Shown here one piece after another: positions 6,517-12,701 of a DNA stretch of 17,222 bases. Below the pieces are notes generated by a model. The model made no database searches and was not told where the DNA came from. It worked only from the letters and a program-made list of their open reading frames with translations. Location of the stretch: NCBI GenBank assembly GCA_964420285.1, contig CAYQTE010000085.1, positions 1 to 17,222 on the forward strand. Direction: 5' to 3'. A program made the translations under genes and the position numbers. Origin of the DNA: CAYQTE01 sp964420285. Its GTDB lineage: Bacteria > Planctomycetota > Phycisphaerae > Tepidisphaerales > Tepidisphaeraceae. Each line of letters opens with the position of its first letter. Within the stretch, counting starts at the first letter, position 1.

Positions 6517-8184
6517 TTAGTCCACCCGTTGCGGGATGGGGGTTTCCATCGGCCTGCGCCACAGGAGGTGCGTGCGCCAATGCTCGTCGTCTTTTTCGGG
6601 GAAATCCTCGCGATAGTGCGCGCCGCGGCTTTCCACGCGGGTCAGGGCGGCCGTGGTGATCAGGAAGCACGTCGTCAGCATGTTCTGCAATTCCCAGCCG
6701 CCCACGGCATCGGCGCCCATCTCGGCCGGCAGGAATGTCTTGTCCATCACGTAGCGGCTCCAGAAGGCGATGATCTCGCGGGTTTCAGAGAGGCGGTCGC
6801 CGGTGCGTTCGATGCCGGCGTTGCGCCACATGACGCTGCGCAGGCTGTTCTGCACGTCGCCCAGGTCCAGCTCGGTCTTGGTGCTGTCCGGAATCTTCGC
6901 GTCGATGGACAACGGAAATTTCATGGGATCGGCCGCCGCCGCCCTGGCCGCATCCGTCCCGGCCCGGGCGCCAAACGCCAAGCCTTCAAGCAGCGAATTG
7001 CTCGCCAGGCGATTGGCCCCGTGCAGACCGCTGCATCCGGCCTCGCCGACCGCGTAAAAGCCCGGCAGGCTCGAGCGTCCGACCAGATCGCATTCGACAC
7101 CGCCGATCATGTAATGCGTCGCCGGGTTGATCGGGATCAGATCGCGGGCCGGATCGATATCGAATTCCGCCAGAAGGTGCGCGAGCTGCGGGAACCTGGC
7201 CTTGAACGGCTCAGCCGGCAGATGGCGCACGTCCAGATACACGTGCGTTGAATGCGTCTTGCGGACCTGCTGGACGATGGCCCGGCTGACGATGTCGCGC
7301 GGGGCCAGTTCGCCCATCGGGTGATAATCCTTCATGAACCGATACCCGTTCTTATCGACCAGATGTCCGCCTTCGCCGCGAACGGCCTCGGTGATGAGCG
7401 TGCGGCTGGCGCCGGCGACATACAGCGTCGTCGGATGAAACTGCACCATCTCCATGTCCTTGAGATTCGCCCCAGCGCGATAGGCCATCGCGTGTCCGTC
7501 GGCGGTCGCGATTTTGGGATTGGTTGTCTCGCGATAGAGTTGTCCGGCCCCGCCGGTGGCCAGGATGGTGCGTTTCGCCCAGACGAGATTGACTTCGCCC
7601 TTGATCAGCGCCAGGACGCCGACGCAATGGCCGGCGTCGGTGACCAGATCGATGGCGAAGGACATTTCCGAGACGCGGATGGTGTCCATACCGCGCACGT
7701 GTTTGATGAGAGTCTGGGCGAGTTCCTTGCCGGTGGCATCACCGAACGCATGAACGATGCGCGCGAAACTGTGCCCCCCTTCCAGGCCAAAGGACAGGTC
7801 GTGCGGATTGCCGATCTTCTGATCGAACCGCGCCCCCCAACTGAGCAGTTCGAGCACTCGCTGCGGCCCCTCCTCGATGACGACGCGCACGGCCTTTTCG
7901 TCGCACAGACCTGCTCCGCAATCGAGCGTGTCGCGCATGTGCGACTCGACGCTGTCGGCCGGCTGCAACACCGCCGCGATCCCGCCCTGCGCGTACCAGG
8001 TATTGGATTGATCGATGGTGTCCTTGGTCATGAGCAGGACATCGGCACCCTCGGCCGCCGCCGCGATTGCCGCCCGCAACCCGGCCACGCCCCCGCCAAT
8101 CACCAGCACATCCGCGAACTGCTGTGTGAGGCGGGAGGCTTTGAACGGGATCAGATACCGACGTTGTGTGAGTGGTTCAAACAC
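6517..8184 (-). CDS. nadB: L-aspartate oxidase
   Basis: This 555-residue flavoprotein oxidises L-aspartate to iminoaspartate, the first step of de novo NAD synthesis, in the cytoplasm. It has the FAD dinucleotide-binding motif VIGGGVAGL (28-36), the substrate-side motifs TWYAQGGIA, QFHPTTL, EAVRGEGG and APRDIVSRAI, then HYMIGGV and the flavin-binding block GEAGCSGLHGANRLASNSLLEGL, followed by a helical C-terminal domain with the R.AGIERTGDRL pattern. Length and motif order match NadB. The SdhA/FrdA flavoproteins share this fold, but the block order and the absence of sdhB/C neighbours favour NadB. The start codon is GTG; an AGGGG lies 11 nt upstream inside the end of nuoC. Only 6 bp separate it from nuoC. 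nadA and nadC are not in the window. Confidence 0.95.
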   Translation of the reverse strand: MFEPLTQRRYLIPFKASRLTQQFADVLVIGGGVAGLRAAIAAAAEGADVLLMTKDTIDQSNTWYAQGGIAAVLQPADSVESHMRDTLDCGAGLCDEKAVRVVIEEGPQRVLELLSWGARFDQKIGNPHDLSFGLEGGHSFARIVHAFGDATGKELAQTLIKHVRGMDTIRVSEMSFAIDLVTDAGHCVGVLALIKGEVNLVWAKRTILATGGAGQLYRETTNPKIATADGHAMAYRAGANLKDMEMVQFHPTTLYVAGASRTLITEAVRGEGGHLVDKNGYRFMKDYHPMGELAPRDIVSRAIVQQVRKTHSTHVYLDVRHLPAEPFKARFPQLAHLLAEFDIDPARDLIPINPATHYMIGGVECDLVGRSSLPGFYAVGEAGCSGLHGANRLASNSLLEGLAFGARAGTDAARAAAADPMKFPLSIDAKIPDSTKTELDLGDVQNSLRSVMWRNAGIERTGDRLSETREIIAFWSRYVMDKTFLPAEMGADAVGGWELQNMLTTCFLITTAALTRVESRGAHYREDFPEKDDEHWRTHLLWRRPMETPIPQRVD

Positions 8185-8190
8185 CGGCAG

Positions 8191-8763
8191 CTAAGCCCCT
8201 TCCCGCGTGACGATCTTGTAATCCTCGCGCTCGCCGACCCCGCGCATCGGGTAATCCTTCCGCAGCGGATGACTCCCGAACCCGTTCCACGTCAGAATCC
8301 GCCGCAGGTCCGGATGGCCCACAAACACGATCCCGAACATGTCGTAGGCCTCGCGCTCCATCCATTCCGCCCCCGGCCAGACGCCGCAGACGCTGTTGAT
8401 CTTCAATCCGGGATCACCCTTCTCGATCGCCTCCTCGTCGCGCACGGCCGTCTTGGGCGATGTATCCGCCGTCGGGTCGAGATACACCTTCAGCCACAGG
8501 CGCGAATTATTCGGCGTTGATGCCAGCCCGTAATTCACCGCGAAGCGATGCGTCGCTCCGGGATAGTTCAGGTAATCCACGCCGTTCAGCTCTGCCAGCA
8601 TGTCGAAGCGCAATGTCGGCTCATCGCGCAGGAAGGTCGCGACGGGGACGATTGTCTCCCGCGGCACGATCACGGTGATCATGTCGCGGAACTCGCGGAC
8701 AAAGAACTTGACGTCCGCAAACGCCGCCTTGAGCGGTCCCAGAGCCGGATGAGCAATGGCCAT
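8191..8763 (-). CDS. nuoC: NADH-quinone oxidoreductase subunit C
   Basis: The product is 190 residues, the 30-kDa subunit of respiratory complex I, part of the peripheral arm on the cytoplasmic face. The family signature is clear: EREAYDMFGIVFVGHPDLRRIL (136-157) and HPLRKDYP (165-172), near the C-terminus as usual. There is no fused NuoD domain. The start at 8763 is set by AAAGGAG (8768-8774), 4 nt upstream; a frame extension of 13 codons upstream is unlikely. Unusually, neither nuoB nor nuoD lies next to it: the upstream gene is a glycosidase and the downstream gene nadB. The rest of complex I must therefore be encoded elsewhere, or this is a second copy. Confidence 0.94.
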   Translation of the reverse strand: MAIAHPALGPLKAAFADVKFFVREFRDMITVIVPRETIVPVATFLRDEPTLRFDMLAELNGVDYLNYPGATHRFAVNYGLASTPNNSRLWLKVYLDPTADTSPKTAVRDEEAIEKGDPGLKINSVCGVWPGAEWMEREAYDMFGIVFVGHPDLRRILTWNGFGSHPLRKDYPMRGVGEREDYKIVTREGA

Positions 8764-8791
8764 GAAACTCCTTTCGCGATCGAACGCATTG

Positions 8792-8819
8792 ATTCTCAAC
8801 AAACCCCGCCCGCCGTCAA
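8792..8819 (-). promoter_or_regulatory. Candidate promoter of nuoC-nadB, overlapping the glycosidase stop codon
   Basis: On the minus strand, TTGACG (8814-8819) and GAGAAT (8792-8797) are 16 bp apart. The TGA inside the -35 box is the stop codon of the GH43 gene. The leader would be about 20 nt and contain the strong ribosome site of nuoC. It would uncouple the housekeeping pair from the inducible glycosidase upstream. Motif match only. Confidence 0.42.
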
Positions 8820-10480
8820 CGAGATGTCAAATCCGCCACATTCGCACCGTATACATAATGCACCCAACCCACATCCACATGCCCGCCGGTCGGGCCGTAG
8901 GTGAAGATGCCGAAACGCGAACCTTTCCAATCGGCAAAGCCAAGGCGATAGCCGTCGACCATGTTCACGCGGTCCGAGTTGGCCTGGGCGGGCGACTCGA
9001 GCGCGGTGATCGTTCCGCGCGATGCTTCGTATCTGGCTTCCAGAGTCACAATCGAGCCCGATGCCTCAAACCCGCGCTGGATCGGCTGCGCCGATGTTGT
9101 GCTCGTGGCGCCGCGGCCGTTGGACGCGGGAACGCTCGATTCCCAATAGAGTTGCCCGCCGTCGCGCGTCACCCCGGCCCAGGCGAAGGCGTGGCCGATT
9201 ATGAATGTCACGCCAGCGTGTTCTCCATTGGTCAGCCCGGTGGCATCGAGCCGCACGTCGATGACGCCCGCATTATCCCACAATTTCTGCGTGATCGTGT
9301 TTCGCGCCTGAGCGATATCGTCCGCGGGCAGACTCGACAGCCGCAAATACCCCGGCCGGTCTTGCAGCGACCACGCCTCCGCCACCGGATTGTGATTCCA
9401 TTGCCAGATCGGGTTGAGCGCCGTGGCGTCAAACTCATCGCTGACGGCCGGCTTCTCCGGATCAGTATTCATCCCGACATTCGGCTTCTTGAATTGCCCG
9501 ACATCGTTTCCATTGTTCCCAAACGTCGGCCAATCGTCGCTGCCCCAGACGACCGGCTCGAGATAATCGACTCTTCCCAGCGCCGCCAGCGCGCCCGTTT
9601 GCTGTTTGAATCCGATAAACCACGATTCCCCGCTGTCCAGTTCGACGATTCCGCCCTGGTGCGGATTGCCGGGGTTCATCACGCGCTTCGATTCGTACGG
9701 GCCGAAAATGCTCTTGGCGCGGATCACCGTCTGCCAGCCGTTCGCCACGCCGCCTTCGGGAAACGACACGTAATAGTAACCATGCCGCTTGTAGAGTTTG
9801 GGCCCTTCCGATCCGTTGCCGGTGTATACCTGCGTTCCGTCATCCAGCAACTGCGTGCCGTCCGTGCTCATGTGATGAATGATGAGCGGCCCGGCGCCCT
9901 TGTGCGAATGAATCAGATACGCCTGCCCGTCATCATCCCAGAACGGGCACGGATCCTCCCATTGCGGGACGGCTTTCACCGTCACCGTATCCGACCACGG
10001 CCCGGCCGGGTTTTTCGCGTGCCACATGAACAGCCCGTCGTACGGCGTGCAGACGTAGACATAGAATTCGCTGTTGTGATAGCGGATCGACGGCGCCCAG
10101 GTTCCTTGCGCGTAGCCGTTCATCTGGTCGTATTTCTTGTCCATCGTCAGGCGGTTGAATACCTGGCCGATGATTTTCCAGTTGACCATATCCTTCGAGT
10201 GCAGCACCTGCATGCCGACATAGGAGAAATCGGAGGCGACCATGTAGAAATCGCCGCCGACGCGGGTGATATCCGGATCGGAGAAATCGCTGAAGAGGAT
10301 CGGGTTCCTGTACGTCCCGTCGCCTTGGTCGCCCCATGTATAGAGCGCCCGAGTCGGATCGGTTGTCGGATGAGTCGCCGGCCCGGGCGAAGCCGCCATC
10401 GCGATCTGTGCCGCGCACATCAGCGCCAAACCGGCCCACCCGATTCGACAGGTCCAACCGCTCATTTTGCCTGATTTCAT
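8816..10480 (-). CDS. Secreted glycoside hydrolase family 43 protein (beta-xylosidase/alpha-L-arabinofuranosidase type)
   Basis: The product has 554 residues. A signal peptide (1 to about 29, hydrophobic core AGLALMCAAQIAMA) exports it. The five-bladed beta-propeller catalytic domain (about 55-340) shows the GH43 triad: catalytic base D68 in SDPDITR, transition-state Asp D176 in WEDPCPFWDDDG, and general acid E225 in GSEGPKL. WAPSIRYHNSEFYVY and GPHQG-like (NPHQGG) motifs also fit. The C-terminal part (about 362-554, with FDATALNPIWQWNHNP and WSLQDRPGYLRL) is the beta-sandwich domain common in GH43 xylosidases and arabinofuranosidases. The sequence looks closest to subfamily 12-type enzymes, judged from memory. 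It would remove xylose or arabinose side units from xylan, arabinan or pectin. It is divergent from the symporter-lyase operon across 173 bp, suggesting joint control. Met6 is an alternative start. Confidence 0.92.
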   Translation of the reverse strand: MKSGKMSGWTCRIGWAGLALMCAAQIAMAASPGPATHPTTDPTRALYTWGDQGDGTYRNPILFSDFSDPDITRVGGDFYMVASDFSYVGMQVLHSKDMVNWKIIGQVFNRLTMDKKYDQMNGYAQGTWAPSIRYHNSEFYVYVCTPYDGLFMWHAKNPAGPWSDTVTVKAVPQWEDPCPFWDDDGQAYLIHSHKGAGPLIIHHMSTDGTQLLDDGTQVYTGNGSEGPKLYKRHGYYYVSFPEGGVANGWQTVIRAKSIFGPYESKRVMNPGNPHQGGIVELDSGESWFIGFKQQTGALAALGRVDYLEPVVWGSDDWPTFGNNGNDVGQFKKPNVGMNTDPEKPAVSDEFDATALNPIWQWNHNPVAEAWSLQDRPGYLRLSSLPADDIAQARNTITQKLWDNAGVIDVRLDATGLTNGEHAGVTFIIGHAFAWAGVTRDGGQLYWESSVPASNGRGATSTTSAQPIQRGFEASGSIVTLEARYEASRGTITALESPAQANSDRVNMVDGYRLGFADWKGSRFGIFTYGPTGGHVDVGWVHYVYGANVADLTSR

Positions 10481-10532
10481 GGCCGCCAGTTATTCACCGG
10501 CCGAGCGGATCGGTCAAGAGTGGCCGGCGGAT

Positions 10533-10562
10533 TTGTTTTGCCACCGGGCGCGCTGCTACACT
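10533..10562 (+). promoter_or_regulatory. Candidate promoter of the symporter-lyase operon
   Basis: TTGTTT (10533-10538) and TACACT (10557-10562) are 18 bp apart. Transcription would start near 10569, so the hairpin at 10567-10603 would form the very 5' end of the mRNA. Motif match only. Confidence 0.35.
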
Positions 10563-10566
10563 GCCG

Positions 10567-10603
10567 GCGCCGGCGGCCCCATGGCGGAGCGGGCCGCCGG
10601 CGC
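10567..10603 (+). promoter_or_regulatory. Perfect 13-bp GC-rich inverted repeat upstream of the symporter
   Basis: GCGCCGGCGGCCC (10567-10579) and GGGCCGCCGGCGC (10591-10603) are exact reverse complements with an 11-nt loop. No T-run follows, so it is not a typical terminator. It lies 50 bp before the symporter ATG, either as a stable 5' mRNA hairpin or as an operator for a dimeric regulator of the divergent genes. Confidence 0.6.
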
Positions 10604-10653
10604 ACTTTTCAATGGCACGCGCTACCGCTTCTTAAGAGAAGGTTTGTGGCCGC

Positions 10654-12684
10654 ATGGGAATTGGAATCAACCCCTGGGACGCCCTGGTAATCCTGGCCTT
10701 CGTGGTCGGCACGCTGGCCGTCGGCATTCACAGTTCACGCACCGTCAAGAAGCAATCCGACTTTTACCTCGGCGGGCGCAAGCTCGGCCGGGGGTTGCAG
10801 TTCTTCCTTCAATTCGGCAATTCCACCGACGCCGCCAGTGGCCCGACGCTGGCGGCCGGCGTCTACAACAACGGCGCCGGCGGCAGCTTCCTCAACGGGT
10901 TTCAGGCCGTCTTCCTTACTCCGTTTTTCTGGTTCACACAGCCGTGGTATCGGCGCGTGCGCGTCACGACGGTGGCCGATATTTTCGTCGATCGGTTCGG
11001 CGACAAAGGCCTGGCCTCGGCGTACGCCATTTACAACATTTTCATCATCCTCTTCGTATTGGGGCTGGGCAACGTCGCCGGCTACAAAGTCGCCGCCGCC
11101 ATGCTCCCCAAACAGGAAAAAGAGTGGACCGACCAGGACCGGCAGAATATCGGCGAATACCACGAGTACCAGGCACTCAAGAAGCAGGTCGCCAGCGGCA
11201 CGTTGCCGGTGACCGATAAGCGATACGCCGCACTCGACAGCCGGGTCCAACGCGGCGAAATCAGTTCCTTCGTGTCCTTCGTCCGCCCCGTTCCGTTCTA
11301 CATCGCCTACAACGCGATCATCGCCGTCTACATCGTCATGGGCGGCCTCAGAGCCGCCGCCATCACCGATGCCATCCAGGGCCTGCTCATTCTCGCCATG
11401 TCGATCCTGCTCATCCCCGTCGGACTGCACTATGTCCACGGATTCGCCGGCATGCACCAAGAGGCCGGCGATCCCAAAAAGTTCACCTTCGCCGGCTCGC
11501 TGAGCATCCTCTCGATCTTCGCCATCTCGGTCGGCAGTCTCATCCAGCTCTTCGGCCTGTCGCACAACATGTCCACCGGCGGCTCGGCCAAGGATGAAAA
11601 CACCGCCCGGTTTGGCATGCTCACCGGCTCTTTCACCAAGCGATTCGTCATCATCGCCTGGATTCTGTGCGGGCTGCTCGCCGTGGCCATATTTAACAAC
11701 CATTCCCTCTCCGACGGCGACGACGCCTGGGGCGCCCTGTCACAAAAACTGCTGGGCCCCGGACTGCTCGGCCTGATGCTCGCCGGTCTGCTCCTTGGCA
11801 ACATGCCCTCGGTCGGCGTCAACGCCATCTCGCTGAGTGGTCTGGCCGCCCGCAACATCTACATGCCGCTCTTCCCGGGCCGATCTGAAAAACACTACCT
11901 CCGCGCCGGCCAACTCTGCATAGTCATTTTCCTGACGCTGGGAATTCTCTTCGCCCTGGTCTTTTCCGACCTGACGATTCTCTATACCTACCGCGTGCGC
12001 TACGGCATCTTCTTCGGCGCGCCGATGTTCCTGATCTATTTCTGGCGACGACTCACCGCCCGATCCATCAGCGTCGCCTTCTACCTGTGGGTCGTGCTTA
12101 TCGTCGCCATACCGACTGCCGTGCCATACATCACTTCGATCCGCCGGATGCCCGGCCTGATCCTGCAAACCGACCAATACACCGATGAAAAAGGCGCCAT
12201 CGTCGCGCCCACTCCCCTCTTCTTTGACAAGCTCCCGCTCATCGACGCCACCGATCAGAGCAAAGGCCGGGAAGGTTTCGGCCGGTTCAAGATCGAAGTC
12301 TATACCCTTTATCTCCTCGGTATCCCGGTGAAGACCTTCAACGAAAGCAGCATCACGGCCACCGAATGGCTCTTCGACAGCGTCTTTCCCTTCGTCATTC
12401 TCATGCTCGTCAGTTACATGACCCAACCGGACGATCCCGCACGATCCGATCGCTTCTATGCCAAAATGCGAACCCCGGTTGCGCCGACTCCGGAAGAGGA
12501 TCGCCAGCAGATCGAACTCTCCAACGCCGATCCGCATCGCTTTGACGACAAGAAACTCTTCACATCGTCCCAGTGGCAATTCGCCAAATGGACCAAGGCG
12601 GATTACATCGGATTCTTCGGCTGCTGGGGAATCGTCGTCCTCATCCTGCTACTCTATTATGGAATGCTCAGACTGGGCGCATAA
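10654..12684 (+). CDS. Sodium/solute symporter (SSS family)
   Basis: The product has 676 residues and many hydrophobic segments (about 13). It belongs to the sodium/solute symporter family (SSF, LeuT fold), which couples inward Na+ flow to uptake of sugars or other small solutes. TM1 has the usual WD.LVILAF start and is followed by SDFYLGGRKLGRGLQF (35-50); the family signature MGGLRAAAITDAIQGLL is at 229-245. A charged, hydrophilic insert (about 152-205) separates two membrane segments, and the C-terminal tail has the FYAKMRTPV pattern seen in planctomycete members. AGAAGG (10637-10642) serves as ribosome site. The rhamnogalacturonan-lyase-like gene starts 17 bp after the stop, so the two form an operon. 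The context suggests the substrate is a pectin- or hemicellulose-derived sugar or oligosaccharide; the sequence alone does not show it. Confidence 0.92.
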   Translation: MGIGINPWDALVILAFVVGTLAVGIHSSRTVKKQSDFYLGGRKLGRGLQFFLQFGNSTDAASGPTLAAGVYNNGAGGSFLNGFQAVFLTPFFWFTQPWYRRVRVTTVADIFVDRFGDKGLASAYAIYNIFIILFVLGLGNVAGYKVAAAMLPKQEKEWTDQDRQNIGEYHEYQALKKQVASGTLPVTDKRYAALDSRVQRGEISSFVSFVRPVPFYIAYNAIIAVYIVMGGLRAAAITDAIQGLLILAMSILLIPVGLHYVHGFAGMHQEAGDPKKFTFAGSLSILSIFAISVGSLIQLFGLSHNMSTGGSAKDENTARFGMLTGSFTKRFVIIAWILCGLLAVAIFNNHSLSDGDDAWGALSQKLLGPGLLGLMLAGLLLGNMPSVGVNAISLSGLAARNIYMPLFPGRSEKHYLRAGQLCIVIFLTLGILFALVFSDLTILYTYRVRYGIFFGAPMFLIYFWRRLTARSISVAFYLWVVLIVAIPTAVPYITSIRRMPGLILQTDQYTDEKGAIVAPTPLFFDKLPLIDATDQSKGREGFGRFKIEVYTLYLLGIPVKTFNESSITATEWLFDSVFPFVILMLVSYMTQPDDPARSDRFYAKMRTPVAPTPEEDRQQIELSNADPHRFDDKKLFTSSQWQFAKWTKADYIGFFGCWGIVVLILLLYYGMLRLGA

Positions 12685-12701
12685 ACACCAGGTGGCCGCC
12701 T

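Noticed and set aside
7252..8520. 422-codon open frame antisense to nadB and nuoC
   Set aside because: It spans two well-supported genes and the gap between them on the other strand. It is a by-product of high third-position GC.
8756..10474. 572-codon open frame antisense to the GH43 gene
   Set aside because: It mirrors the codon structure of a clear GH43 gene with all catalytic residues. Its product is Arg/His/Val-rich, with no recognisable domain and no ribosome site.
10481..10530. Promoter for the GH43 gene on the minus strand (TTGACC box)
   Set aside because: No acceptable -10 box lies 16-18 bp away, and the leader would be too short.
10735..11703. 322-codon open frame antisense to the symporter
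   Set aside because: It is rich in Asp/Glu/Gly, as expected from reversed membrane-protein codons, and shows no family pattern.
12573..12701. 43-codon upstream extension of the lyase-like gene
   Set aside because: It overlaps the end of the symporter gene and would bury the signal peptide inside the protein.
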